Source: Sagittula sp. P11 (lineage in GTDB: Bacteria; Pseudomonadota; Alphaproteobacteria; Rhodobacterales; Rhodobacteraceae). From it: a stretch of 64,000 nucleotides of DNA. Both the position numbers and the translations under genes were made by a program. A model generated the notes under the pieces. That model did no database searches. It saw only the letters and a program-made list of their open reading frames with translations, and was not told the DNA's origin. Below, piece by piece: positions 32,773 to 41,361 of this stretch. The stretch's first letter is position 1. Every line of letters begins with the position of its first letter. Location: contig NZ_CP021913.1 in NCBI RefSeq assembly GCF_002814095.1, positions 1,860,001 to 1,924,000 of the forward strand, in the 5' to 3' direction.

Positions 32773-34667
32773 CAAGATCTCCCAAAAAGCCGTTCGATGT
32801 CAGACAGTTTCAGTTCCACGTAGGTCGGGCGGCCATGGTTGCACTGGCCGGAATGGGGGGTCGCCTCCATCTCGCGCAGCAGCGCATTCATTTCCTCGGC
32901 CCGCATAACGCGCCCCGACCGGATGGAGCCGTGGCAGGCGACCCGGCTCAGGATCGCCTCGATCTTTTCCTGCACGAGGGAGGTTTCGCCCATGTCGTCC
33001 AGCTCGTCGAGGATGTCACGGATCAGGCCCTGGCTGTCCACCTCGCCGAGGATCGCGGGGGTTTCGCGCACCGCGATGGCGCCCGCGCCGAAGGGTTCCA
33101 CCGTCAGGCCCATGCGCGACAGGTCGTCCGCCACGGCAAGCAGCCGCGCCGCGTCGTCCGAGGACAGGTCGACCACGTCCGGGATCAGCAGCGCCTGCGC
33201 GGGCACGCCGTTTTCCGCCATCTGGCGCTTCAGCTTTTCATAGACCAGCCGTTCGTGCGCCGCGTGCTGGTCGACGATCACCACACCGTCCTCGGTCTGG
33301 GCGATGATGTAGTTCTCGTGCACCTGCCCGCGCGCAGCGCCCAGCGGGCGGCGTGTCACATCCTCGGCGGGCGCTTCGGCCACAGGCGCCGTCTCCACCA
33401 CGCGGCCGGAATAGCTGTCGCCCAGATCGGCGAAGCCCGGCGCCGGGGCCTGCGCCCGGTAGGCCGCCGCGCGTGCGCCAAGCGAGGGGCGGTCCATCTG
33501 GTAGACGCGCGGGCCGCTCACCGGCTCGGGCGCCGCGCCAAGCGCCGCATGCGGGTGCGACGCGTAGGACTGCCCGGCCTCCGGGCGCATCGCGTCCAGC
33601 GTCGCCGCCGCCACGGTGGACGAGGCCCGGTGCCCCGCCTGCGCCAGCGCGTGACGGAGGGTCGTCACGATCAGGCCACGCACCACGCCGGGATCGCGAA
33701 AGCGCACTTCGGATTTCGCCGGGTGCACGTTCACGTCCACCTTGTGCGGGTCGCAATCGACGAACAGCGCCACCGCAGGGTGCCGTTCGCGCGACAGGAA
33801 GTCTTGGTAGGCGCCGCGCAGCGCGCCGATCAGCATCTTGTCGCGGACGGGGCGGCCATTGACGAAGAGGTACTGCGCCACCGCCGTGCCGCGCGAATAT
33901 GTCGGCAGCGCGGCATAGCCGGTCAGGCGGAAACCCTCGCGCTCCGACTCCACCGCCAGCGCGTTGTCGGTGAACTCCGCCCCCATGATCCGCGACAGCC
34001 GCCCGCGCAGCGCATCGAAGAGGTCGCCGGTCTCCGGCTCAACCCGGAAGGTGACGCGGTCGCCCCCGCCGGACACGTCGCGCAGGGTGAAGCCCACCGC
34101 CGGTTCCGCCATCGCCAGCCGCTTCACCGTGTCGGAGATCGCCTGCGTCTCCGCCCGGTCGGTGCGCAGGAACTTCAGCCGCGCGGGGGTGGCGTAGAAC
34201 AGGTCGCGCAGCGTGACCACCGTGCCGCCGTTCAGCGCGCAGGGTTTCACGGCGCTCATCACGCCGCCCTCGACCGAAAGCTCCACCCCGGCCTCGCCGC
34301 GCACCCGGCTTTGCAGCGTCAGCCGCCCCACCGCGCCCAGCGAGGGCAGCGCCTCTCCGCGGAACCCGAAGGAGTGGATGTCCAGCAAATCGGAGCCGTC
34401 GATCTTCGACGTGGCATGGCGCGACAGGGCCAGGGGCAGCTCCGCCCCGGTCATGCCGCAGCCGTCGTCGGTGACCCGGATCAGGGTCTTGCCGCCATCC
34501 GCGATCTCGATTCCCACCCGGCGCGCGCCCGCGTCTATAGCGTTTTCCACCAGTTCCTTGACCGCCGAGGCAGGCCGTTCGACAACCTCGCCCGCCGCAA
34601 TACGGTTGACAGCCGCGTCGTCGAGTTGTCGGATAACCGGGCGCATATTGGGGTCATGGGTATTCAT
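32772..34667 (-). CDS. mutL: DNA mismatch repair protein MutL
   Basis: A 631-residue MutL. The GHKL ATPase half shows NRIAAGEVVERPASAVKELV, DDGCGM, SRHATSKI and GFRGEALPS; a Pro/Ala-rich linker spans about 340-430. The C-terminal half carries the endonuclease motif DQHAAHERLVYEKL, plus ACHGSIRSG and CNHGRPT, so this is the nicking type found in bacteria that lack MutH. The start at 34667 fits the usual N-terminus; the frame is open further up. It heads a coupled set with the orphan ORF and rmuC. Confidence 0.95.
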   Translation of the reverse strand: MNTHDPNMRPVIRQLDDAAVNRIAAGEVVERPASAVKELVENAIDAGARRVGIEIADGGKTLIRVTDDGCGMTGAELPLALSRHATSKIDGSDLLDIHSFGFRGEALPSLGAVGRLTLQSRVRGEAGVELSVEGGVMSAVKPCALNGGTVVTLRDLFYATPARLKFLRTDRAETQAISDTVKRLAMAEPAVGFTLRDVSGGGDRVTFRVEPETGDLFDALRGRLSRIMGAEFTDNALAVESEREGFRLTGYAALPTYSRGTAVAQYLFVNGRPVRDKMLIGALRGAYQDFLSRERHPAVALFVDCDPHKVDVNVHPAKSEVRFRDPGVVRGLIVTTLRHALAQAGHRASSTVAAATLDAMRPEAGQSYASHPHAALGAAPEPVSGPRVYQMDRPSLGARAAAYRAQAPAPGFADLGDSYSGRVVETAPVAEAPAEDVTRRPLGAARGQVHENYIIAQTEDGVVIVDQHAAHERLVYEKLKRQMAENGVPAQALLIPDVVDLSSDDAARLLAVADDLSRMGLTVEPFGAGAIAVRETPAILGEVDSQGLIRDILDELDDMGETSLVQEKIEAILSRVACHGSIRSGRVMRAEEMNALLREMEATPHSGQCNHGRPTYVELKLSDIERLFGRS

Positions 34668-34796
34668 GCCACCAGACCTAGCAGGGCCATGCCGATTCTG
34701 GAACCATGCGCCGCGCGTAGCGTGACGAAATCTTAACGGTGATACGTGATACAGGGGCAACATATGTACCTTTGTATCATGTCCCACGAAACTTTC

Positions 34797-34825
34797 TTGC
34801 GTTAATAAAGTTTAAAGAATATGTT
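34797..34825 (+). promoter_or_regulatory. Promoter of the 32-codon ORF
   Basis: -35 TTGCGT (34797-34802), 17 bases, -10 TATGTT (34820-34825), in a clearly A+T-rich stretch. An inverted repeat, TGATACA/TGTATCA (34747-34753/34773-34779), lies just upstream and may be an activator or repressor site. Confidence 0.55.
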
Positions 34826-34852
34826 AGCGTTCACAAGGGAAAGGAAACGAAG

Positions 34853-34951
34853 ATGCTAGTGCCCCTGATTGCGTTCGAAACGATTTCGTCTCTGTACGGC
34901 GAAGCCTTCGCAAAGACCTGGTTCCAGCCGGTTTCTGTCGCGCGCAAATAA
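34853..34951 (+). CDS. Candidate 32-residue small protein
   Basis: A free-standing small gene candidate: MLVPLIAFETISS followed by LYGEAFAKTWFQPVSVARK. AAGGA lies seven bases before the ATG, a good promoter is 28 bases upstream, and a G+C-rich hairpin follows the TAA within ten bases. The peptide starts hydrophobic and ends basic, so it may lie on or in the membrane. Its neighbours point away (mutL) or towards it (puuD), so it is not part of another operon. I know no family for it. Confidence 0.55.
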   Translation: MLVPLIAFETISSLYGEAFAKTWFQPVSVARK

Positions 34952-34957
34952 AGACGA

Positions 34958-34975
34958 CCCGCGCAGAGACGCGGG
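34958..34975 (+). terminator. Hairpin after the 32-codon ORF
   Basis: CCCGCG-CAGAGA-CGCGGG followed by CCGTTTC, seven bases after the TAA. A modest intrinsic terminator. Confidence 0.5.
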
Positions 34976-35035
34976 CCGTTTCATCAAGACCGGGGCAAGA
35001 CGGCGACGCCTGGCCCCAGCCGGACCTCTTGTCGC

Positions 35036-36259
35036 TCAGCCCTCTTCCGCCGCCCTGAACCAGCGACGGATGGCAGCGCGCTCTTCTTCTTCCATGTAGG
35101 ACAGGTTGGCCGGCGGCATCGCATGCGTCACGCCAGCCTGAAGGTAGATCGCCCGCGCCTGCCGCGCGATCTGATCCGCGGTTTCCAGCCGCACGTTCTT
35201 TGGCGGCCAGAGGAACGGACCGTATCCAGGTTCCGCCGCGTGGCACATCGAACAGCGGCCCAGCACGATGTCGTGCACCTCGTCGAAGCCCTCCGCCTCG
35301 GCATAGCGCAACGCCGCGCCCTGCGCCTCTTCCACCGGATCGTCGCGGTAGAGCGGCGCGGTCGACAGCCACATCACGATGATGAACAGGATCGCCGTGG
35401 CCAGCCACGTCCAGTGCGGATTGCCCTTCCGCGCGTGCATCGTGTTGAAGAAGTGCCGGATCGTGACCCCCATCAGGAACACCAGCGACGCGATCAACCA
35501 GTTGTATTCGCTCGCAAAGGCCAGCGGGTAGTGGTTCGACAGCATCAGGAACAGCACCGGCAGCGTCAGGTAGTTGTTGTGCGTCGACCGCTGCTTGGCG
35601 ATGTAGCCGTACTTCGGATCGGGTTTCCGCCCGGCCAGCAGGTCCGCCACCACGATCTTCTGGTTCGGAATGATGATGTTGACCACGTTTCCGGTCATGA
35701 TCGTCGCGGTGAAGGCGCCGAGGTGCAGCATCGCCGCCCGCCCGCTGAAGACCGAGGTGTAGAACAGCGCCATCAGCACGATGATGACGAACAGCACGAC
35801 CATCAGCAGGTTCATGTTCTTGCCGATGGGCGACTTGCAGATCTGGTCGTAGGCCACCCAGCCCAGCACCAGCGACAGTATCGAGATGCCGATCGCCTGC
35901 CACCCGGCAATATCCGCGACGCTCGGGTCGACAAGGTAGAATTCCGCCCCGAAGTAATAGACGATGGTCAGCAGGGCAAAGCCCGAGATCCACGTCCAGT
36001 AGCTTTCCCATTTGAACCACACGAGGTCGCCGGGCATCTGGTCCGGCGCCACGAGGTACTTCTGGATGTGGTAGAAACCGCCGCCGTGCACCTGCCATTC
36101 CTCGCCGTCCGCGCCCGAGGCGAGGTTGCGGTCCCGGTGCAGCCCGAGGTCCAGCGCGATGAAATAGAACGACGACCCGATCCAGGCGATGGCGGTGATG
36201 ACATGCAGCCATCGGACGGCGAACTCCATCCAGGCGCCGATGGTGGCGAAATCGTACAT
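35036..36259 (-). CDS. puuD: Urate hydroxylase PuuD, membrane-bound with cytochrome c domain
   Basis: A 407-residue PuuD that oxidises urate to 5-hydroxyisourate and passes electrons to the respiratory chain. The N-terminal 300 residues form a multi-helix membrane domain (WLHVITAIAWIGSSFYFIALD, YTSVFSGRAAMLHLGAFTATIM, STHNNYLTLPVLFLMLSNHY) and the C-terminal 80 form a cytochrome c domain with the heme motif CSMCH near 336 and a likely Met ligand in HAMPPANLS. GAGGGA precedes the ATG. No other purine genes are in the window, so it stands apart from the rest of the pathway. Confidence 0.93.
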   Translation of the reverse strand: MYDFATIGAWMEFAVRWLHVITAIAWIGSSFYFIALDLGLHRDRNLASGADGEEWQVHGGGFYHIQKYLVAPDQMPGDLVWFKWESYWTWISGFALLTIVYYFGAEFYLVDPSVADIAGWQAIGISILSLVLGWVAYDQICKSPIGKNMNLLMVVLFVIIVLMALFYTSVFSGRAAMLHLGAFTATIMTGNVVNIIIPNQKIVVADLLAGRKPDPKYGYIAKQRSTHNNYLTLPVLFLMLSNHYPLAFASEYNWLIASLVFLMGVTIRHFFNTMHARKGNPHWTWLATAILFIIVMWLSTAPLYRDDPVEEAQGAALRYAEAEGFDEVHDIVLGRCSMCHAAEPGYGPFLWPPKNVRLETADQIARQARAIYLQAGVTHAMPPANLSYMEEEERAAIRRWFRAAEEG

Positions 36260-36414
36260 GCCGTGTCCCTCTTTTTCGTATTTTCCACGAAGTTAGCCCG
36301 CCGCCGCGCCGGCTGCAAAGCCCCGTTAAGTGCCTTGCGACGACAGGTCTTTTCGCCTGCGCAGAAAAAGGGCAGCGATCCGCCGTGGAACCGGCCCCCT
36401 TGTTCCCCGTTTAT

Positions 36415-36430
36415 ATTCGACTACGTGAAT
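36415..36430. promoter_or_regulatory. SqrR/BigR-type sulfide-response operator
   Basis: ATTC-GACTACGT-GAAT, an exact ATTC-N8-GAAT dyad of the type bound by the persulfide-sensing ArsR proteins SqrR and BigR. It overlaps a possible promoter (TTGTTC at 36400) for the persulfide dioxygenase gene. Confidence 0.6.
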
Positions 36431-36475
36431 GTCAAACACGCCAACGACACAACGCAAAGACACAAGGAGACACCC

Positions 36476-37372
36476 ATGTTCACCCGAACCAGCCCATCGA
36501 CCGGCACAGGTTCGCCCGAGGTCACAGGCTTCTACGACTCCGACACCGGTTCCATCATGTACGTGGCCGCGGACCCCGCGACGAAGAAGGCCGCGCTGAT
36601 CGACGTGGTGCTCGACTTCGACGCACCGGCGGGCCGCACCCGCACGGACAGCGCGCAGGAAGTGCTGGATTTCGTCAGGGACAAGGGGCTCAGCGTCGAG
36701 TGGATCCTCGACACCCACCCGCATGCCGATCACCTCATGGCCTCTGCATGGCTGAAGGAACAGACCGGCGCGCCCACCGCCATCGGCGAGAAGGTGCACG
36801 AGATCGCCGAACTTTGGCGCAAGCTCTACAACCTGCCCGATGCCTTCGACCCGGACCGCGACTTCGACCGGCTCTTCGCCGACGGCGACACCTTCAGGCT
36901 GGGCGAGATCGACGTGAAGGTCATGCTGTCCCCCGGCCACACGCTGGGCTCGATCACCTATGTCATGGGCGACGCCGCCTTCGTGCACGACACCTTCATG
37001 CACGTCGATTCCGGCACCTCGCGCGCCGACTTCCCCGGCGGCTCGTCGAAGGATCTGTGGGACTCGCTGCAGGCGATCCTGTCCTTGCCCGACGACACCC
37101 GCCTGAACGTCGGCCACGACTATCCCCCGGTGGACGGGCGAGAGGACCCGGCGTGGGAGGCCACCGTGGCCGAGCACCGCGCCCGCAACAAGCACATCGG
37201 CGGCAACGTGACCGAGGCCGAGTACCGCAAGCTGCGCGACGAACGCGACGCAACGCTGTCCCTGCCCGACCGGATGCTGCACGCGCTGCAGGTCAACCTC
37301 CGGGGCGGGCGCTTGCCCCCCGCCGAGTCCGACGGCAACCATTATTTCAAGATCCCCGCGAACAGGTTCTGA
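36476..37372 (+). CDS. MBL-fold persulfide dioxygenase-like hydrolase
   Basis: A 298-residue metallo-beta-lactamase protein. The metal motif is THPHADH (about 80-86), with further ligands in LSPGHTLGS, VHDTFMHVDSG and VGHDYPP. The layout matches the persulfide dioxygenase (ETHE1/Blh) group, which oxidises glutathione persulfide to sulfite. The rhodanese gene 11 bases downstream and the upstream sulfide-type operator support this. AAGGAGA lies five bases before the ATG. A glyoxalase II role is the main alternative. Confidence 0.85.
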   Translation: MFTRTSPSTGTGSPEVTGFYDSDTGSIMYVAADPATKKAALIDVVLDFDAPAGRTRTDSAQEVLDFVRDKGLSVEWILDTHPHADHLMASAWLKEQTGAPTAIGEKVHEIAELWRKLYNLPDAFDPDRDFDRLFADGDTFRLGEIDVKVMLSPGHTLGSITYVMGDAAFVHDTFMHVDSGTSRADFPGGSSKDLWDSLQAILSLPDDTRLNVGHDYPPVDGREDPAWEATVAEHRARNKHIGGNVTEAEYRKLRDERDATLSLPDRMLHALQVNLRGGRLPPAESDGNHYFKIPANRF

Positions 37373-37383
37373 GGAGACAGATC

Positions 37384-37764
37384 ATGAAGACCGAAACCAT
37401 AAACGACGCCACGTTCGAGACATGGACCCCCGACGAGGTCGAGACCGCGATGCAGAAGGGCGAGATCGTCCTGATCGACGTCCGCACCCCGCAGGAATAC
37501 ATGTTCGAACACATCGAGGGCGCGCTGCTGATGCCCATGGCCTTCTTCAGGGCCGATGCGCTGCCCGGCCAGTCCGACAAGCGCATCGTGTTCCACTGCG
37601 GCTCCGGCGTGCGGTCCGAGAAGGTCAGCCGCGCCGCCATCGAGGCCGGCGTGAAGACCATCGCCCATATGGAGGGCGGCTTCGGCGCCTGGAAGCAGGC
37701 AAAGAAGGCCTACACCGGCACCGACATGGGCTCCGGCGCGCCGAAGAAGGTGCCCGCCGGCTGA
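37384..37764 (+). CDS. Rhodanese-like sulfurtransferase
   Basis: A 126-residue single-domain rhodanese with the catalytic Cys72 in FHCGSGVRSEK and the CH2A-like LIDVRTPQEYMFEHIEGA. It moves a sulfane sulfur, probably forming or consuming the persulfide handled by the dioxygenase encoded 11 bases upstream; GAGGAGA serves as the ribosome site between the two. The tail GTDMGSGAPKKVPAG is disordered. Confidence 0.9.
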   Translation: MKTETINDATFETWTPDEVETAMQKGEIVLIDVRTPQEYMFEHIEGALLMPMAFFRADALPGQSDKRIVFHCGSGVRSEKVSRAAIEAGVKTIAHMEGGFGAWKQAKKAYTGTDMGSGAPKKVPAG

Positions 37765-37891
37765 GCGCCCGATGGCCGCCGCCCGGGCGGCCACATGATC
37801 CAGCGCAACGTCACGCGGCTTGCGCAATGGCATGCTGAAACCAGAAGGTCCCCCGGGCGTTGTCCGGGGGTCCCCCAGAAGGAGAGGCACC

Positions 37892-38614
37892 ATGATCACC
37901 ATCACCCCCCTGCCCCCGAAGGGCCACTACGAAGTCCGCATGTCCGGCCGCATCCGCGAGGACGACTACGAGGACCGGCTCATCCCCGCGCTCGACAAGG
38001 CGATCGAGGAACACGACCGCATCCGCATCCTGACCGTCATCGAGGACGACGCCGAGTTTTCCATCGGCGCGATGCTCGACGACGCGGAACTCGGGATGCG
38101 CCACTGGAAGGGCTTCGACCGCGTCGCGGTCGTGGGCAAGCCCGGCTGGATGATGCGCCTCGTGCGCGGTTTCGGCCCGGTCATGCCCTGCCCCGTCCGC
38201 ACCTTCGCGCCGGGCCAGGAAGACGACGCGCGCCGCTGGCTGCAGGAATCGCTGGGCGCCATGCACCAGACCGACCTCGGCGACGGCGTGCTGCATGTCC
38301 AGCTGGTCGGCAAGCTCGACCCGGCGGTGATGGAGGAGGAAGAGCGCGACATGGACGCCTTCGTGCGCGCCAACCCGCGCTTCCGCCTGCTCCTCGACCT
38401 GACGGAGTTCGACGGCTGGCAGGGGCTGGCCGCGCTGAACCAGCACTTCCGCATCGCCCGCAACCACTACGACCTGATCGACAAGGCTGCGGTGGTGGGC
38501 AAGGCGTCCTGGCAGAAACTCGCCGCCCGCGGTCTCGGCCACCTCTCGGGCGCGAAGGTCAAGCACTTCGACCCGGACGATCTCGACGCCGCCAAGACCT
38601 GGATCAAGGCCTGA
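37892..38614 (+). CDS. Tandem SpoIIAA-like (STAS/SEC14 type) protein
   Basis: A 240-residue protein made of two copies of a SpoIIAA-like domain (about 3-118 and 125-240). Shared marks are HYEVRMSGRIREDDYEDRL against VLHVQLVGKLDPAVMEEEE, FDRVAVVGKPGWMM against IDKAAVVGKASWQKL, and matching ends DDARRWLQ and DAAKTWIK. Single-domain members are common; a fused pair is less so. Role unknown, perhaps lipid or nucleotide binding or stress signalling. AAGGAG lies seven bases before the ATG. Confidence 0.85.
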   Translation: MITITPLPPKGHYEVRMSGRIREDDYEDRLIPALDKAIEEHDRIRILTVIEDDAEFSIGAMLDDAELGMRHWKGFDRVAVVGKPGWMMRLVRGFGPVMPCPVRTFAPGQEDDARRWLQESLGAMHQTDLGDGVLHVQLVGKLDPAVMEEEERDMDAFVRANPRFRLLLDLTEFDGWQGLAALNQHFRIARNHYDLIDKAAVVGKASWQKLAARGLGHLSGAKVKHFDPDDLDAAKTWIKA

Positions 38615-38710
38615 GCCGGCACGCTCGCGACGAACAGGCCCCGGCGGGAACCGGGGCCGCCTCGCCGGGCCGCCACGCGATCCCCGCTGCAAGGGACCAG
38701 ACCCCGGTCC

Positions 38711-38737
38711 CTTCATCTTGGTGATAAATACCTGATC
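38711..38737 (+). repeat. CTTCATCTTGG intergenic motif, copy A
   Basis: CTTCATCTTGG, four variable bases, AAATACCTGATC. The same motif occurs at 40409 and 45133. Confidence 0.6.
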
Positions 38738-38831
38738 CCCGGCCTGTCCCGGGACACTCCGCCGGGCCCCGCGGCGATCCCCGCGACAAACGCAATAGGC
38801 GCGGCGCGTCCCACACGCCGCGCCCGACCCT

Positions 38832-40235
38832 TCAGGCCGTGGGCATCGCCACCATCAGGCCCTGTGCCTGCAGCGCCTCATGCGCCTCGTCGAGGCTCTT
38901 CCAAGCCCGCTCGATCAGCGTGTCGATCTCCTCGTGGGAAATCACCAGCGGCGGAGAGATGATCATCCGGTCGTTCACGTGCCGCATGATCAGGTTGTTG
39001 GCAAAGCACCGCTCCCGGCAGATGTAGCCGGCCTGCCCCGCCTCGCCCGCGAACTCCGCCCGCGACGCCTTGTCCGGCGTCAGCGCGATGGACCCCATCA
39101 GCCCGACAATCGTCGCCTCGCCCACCAGCGGATGTTCGGTCAGCGATTCGAAGCGCTCCTTGAGGTAGGGCGCCACGTGGTCGCGCGCCCGCGTCACGAT
39201 GCCTTCCTCGTCCAGCAGGCGCAGGTTCTCCAGCGCCACGGCACAGGCCACCGGGTGGCCGGAATAGGTGTAGCCGTGGTTGAACTCCACGTCGCCGATC
39301 ACCGCCTCGACCGCGTCCGACACGATGGACGCGCCGATCGGCTGGTAGCCCGAGGACAGCCCCTTCGCGACGGTCATGATGTCGGGACGGATGTCCATGG
39401 TCTGCGACCCGAACCACTCGCCGGTCCGGCCGAAGCCGCAGATCACCTCGTCGGCGATCAGCAGGACCCCGTACTTGTCGACGATGCGCTGGATCTCCGG
39501 CCAGTAGGTCGAGGGCGGCACGATCACCCCGCCCGCACCCTGGATCGGCTCGGCGATGAAGGCCGCGACCTTGTCCTGCCCGATCTCGAGGATCTTCTCC
39601 TCCAGCAGACGCGCCCGCGCCAGCCCGAACTCCTCCGGCGTCATGTCGCCGCCCTCGAGGTACCAGTACGGCTGGTCGATGTGGTGGATGCCGGGGATCG
39701 GCAGGCCGCCCTGCGCGTGGATGCCCTTCATCCCGCCAAGGCTGCCCGACCCCACCGAGGACCCGTGGTAGCCGTTCCACCGCGCGATGATCTGGTCGCG
39801 CTGCGGCTGGCCCTTCTCGGCCCAGTAGGTCCGCACCATGCGCAGGTTGGTGTCGTTTGCCTCCGACCCGGAGTTGGCGAAGAACACGTGGTTCAGATCG
39901 CCCGGCGCCAGCTCCGCCAGCCGCGCGGCCAGGTTGATCGCCGGCACGTGGCTGGTCTGGAAGAAGGTGTTGTAGAACGGCAGGTCGCGCATCTGCCGGG
40001 CGGCGACCTCGGCCAGTTCCTCGCGCCCGTATCCCACGTTCACGCACCAAAGCCCCGCCATGGCGTCGAGGATGCGGTTGCCCTCGCTGTCCTGCAGCCA
40101 GCAGCCCTCGGCCCGGGTGATGATCCGCGCGCCCTTGTCCTTCAGCCCGCTCGCATGGGTGAAGGGGTGGATGTGGTGTGCCGCGTCCAGGGCCTGCAGC
40201 TCGGCGGTGGGGGAATTGATGGTCAGGATGTTCAT
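38832..40235 (-). CDS. Class III aminotransferase, putrescine-pyruvate type
   Basis: A 467-residue PLP enzyme of the omega-aminotransferase group. The PLP lysine lies in TVAKGLSSGYQPIGA (about 290-303), with GSEANDTNLRMVR (about 121-134) and the ADEVICGFGRTG cofactor loop. The position beside a polyamine regulator, transporter and PuuB-like oxidase supports putrescine-pyruvate (SpuC-like) transamination; other omega-amino acids are possible. GGAGG lies seven bases before the ATG. A TATGATCAAA motif shared with the transporter promoter lies 32 bases upstream. Confidence 0.9.
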   Translation of the reverse strand: MNILTINSPTAELQALDAAHHIHPFTHASGLKDKGARIITRAEGCWLQDSEGNRILDAMAGLWCVNVGYGREELAEVAARQMRDLPFYNTFFQTSHVPAINLAARLAELAPGDLNHVFFANSGSEANDTNLRMVRTYWAEKGQPQRDQIIARWNGYHGSSVGSGSLGGMKGIHAQGGLPIPGIHHIDQPYWYLEGGDMTPEEFGLARARLLEEKILEIGQDKVAAFIAEPIQGAGGVIVPPSTYWPEIQRIVDKYGVLLIADEVICGFGRTGEWFGSQTMDIRPDIMTVAKGLSSGYQPIGASIVSDAVEAVIGDVEFNHGYTYSGHPVACAVALENLRLLDEEGIVTRARDHVAPYLKERFESLTEHPLVGEATIVGLMGSIALTPDKASRAEFAGEAGQAGYICRERCFANNLIMRHVNDRMIISPPLVISHEEIDTLIERAWKSLDEAHEALQAQGLMVAMPTA

Positions 40236-40266
40236 GAAACGCCTCCGGTCAGAGTTGGCGCCAGAA

Positions 40267-40276
40267 TATGATCAAA
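40267..40276. promoter_or_regulatory. Shared TATGATCAAA site, aminotransferase side
   Basis: TATGATCAAA, identical to the site at 41304-41313. It has a TGATCA core and probably binds the GntR regulator encoded between the two sites. Confidence 0.5.
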
Positions 40277-40408
40277 TTTTGCGAAGTCAATCGACTCGCC
40301 CCGGAACGACCGATCCCGACCAGAGACCCGGACACCCCGATGGCCCGACGCCGGGACCACCCAAACGCCCCCGTCTTCCCGACACGCACGGACAGGCAAA
40401 CCCTGCTC

Positions 40409-40434
40409 CTTCATCTTGGCAAAAATACCTGACT
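40409..40434 (+). repeat. CTTCATCTTGG intergenic motif, copy B
   Basis: CTTCATCTTGG, then CAAAAATACCTGACTC. Same motif as at 38711 and 45133. Confidence 0.6.
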
Positions 40435-40549
40435 CCACACCGCCACACGCGCCGAACCCGCCGCTCCTCACCCGAAAAGGGATGGCCGGGGCGGGCGGGC
40501 CGACTTCCGCAGGAAGAGGTACGCCCCGCCCCGGCCCGAAGCCCCGGCA

Positions 40550-41209
40550 TCAAAGGCTCTGCGCGATCAGCTCCATGCCCTGCCGCACGTCGCCCGCCAT
40601 CGCGGCAGAGGCCGCCGCGGCATCCCGCGCCAGAAGCGCCTTCAGCAGGTCCTTGTGGCGGTCGGGCAGGTTGCGCGTGCCGGTCTGGCCGCAGACCACC
40701 CGCAGCGACGGGCCGAATCGCAGCCACAGCCCCTCGGTCATCGACGTCAGGATCGGCGCGCTGGCCTCGGCGTTCAGGGCCGCGTGGAAGGCGAAGTTCT
40801 CCCGCAGGTAGGCCTCCACGTCGCCACGGGCTATGGCCTGGTCCAGACGGGCGTCGATCGCGGCCAGCGCCGTCACCGCCTCCGCGCCGATGCGTTCCGC
40901 CGCGCGCTCCGCCAGCCGTGTCTCGACGGTCAGCCGCGCCTCCGTCAGGTCGGCCACCGCCGCCGCGTCCAGCACCGGCACCATGATCCGCCGGTTGCCG
41001 AGCGCGGCCAGCGCGCCCTCCGCCGTCAGGCGCCGCAGGGCCTCCCGCACCGGTGTCATGCCCGCGCCCATGCGGTCCACCAGCCCCTGGATGGTCACCG
41101 GCTCGCCCGGGGCCAGCGCGCCGAACAGCACCATCTCGCGCAAGGCGCGGTAGACTTGTTCATGCGCCGGAAGGCCCGCACCGTCGCGTATATCTGCCGC
41201 TTTCGTCAC
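40550..41209 (-). CDS. GntR family regulator with FCD domain
   Basis: A 219-residue FadR-subfamily regulator. The winged helix spans about 10-75 (LPAHEQVYRALREMVLFGAL, then a MTPVREALRRLTAEGAL recognition part) and the FCD ligand domain fills the rest with likely metal ligands in ENFAFHAAL and the DRHKDLLKALL helix. The GTG at 41209 is preferred because GGGGAGG lies six bases upstream; an in-frame ATG at 41224 would place that site inside the gene. It is divergent from the polyamine transporter operon and likely senses a polyamine or a breakdown product. Confidence 0.88.
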   Translation of the reverse strand: MTKAADIRDGAGLPAHEQVYRALREMVLFGALAPGEPVTIQGLVDRMGAGMTPVREALRRLTAEGALAALGNRRIMVPVLDAAAVADLTEARLTVETRLAERAAERIGAEAVTALAAIDARLDQAIARGDVEAYLRENFAFHAALNAEASAPILTSMTEGLWLRFGPSLRVVCGQTGTRNLPDRHKDLLKALLARDAAAASAAMAGDVRQGMELIAQSL

Positions 41210-41282
41210 CACGTGCCTCCCCATTACGCATCCGGCGGCCAGAGCCGCTTGCACCCGTCATCAGGCCATGGAAACATCGCGC

Positions 41283-41313
41283 AAGTTGCCTCTCAGCGCA
41301 ACTTATGATCAAA
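41283..41313. promoter_or_regulatory. Operator region of the polyamine transporter operon
   Basis: An inverted repeat AAGTTGC-N8-GCAACTT (41283-41304) abuts TATGATCAAA (41304-41313), the second copy of the ten-base site found before the aminotransferase gene. Confidence 0.5.
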
Positions 41314-41361
41314 ATCCTGGCACGGGGGCGCCGAAGACCCCCCGACCAACGGGAGAAAGAG

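Larger units (their letters stand above)
40236..40549. other. Intergenic region with shared operator and repeat motif
   Basis: About 314 bases without a gene, between the aminotransferase start and the stop of the GntR gene (both minus). It holds a TATGATCAAA site near the aminotransferase and one CTTCATCTTGG motif. Confidence 0.5.

Noticed and set aside
34853-34975. Leader peptide with transcription attenuator
   Set aside because: The peptide has no run of a single amino acid and no biosynthetic gene follows on the same strand; puuD is on the opposite strand.
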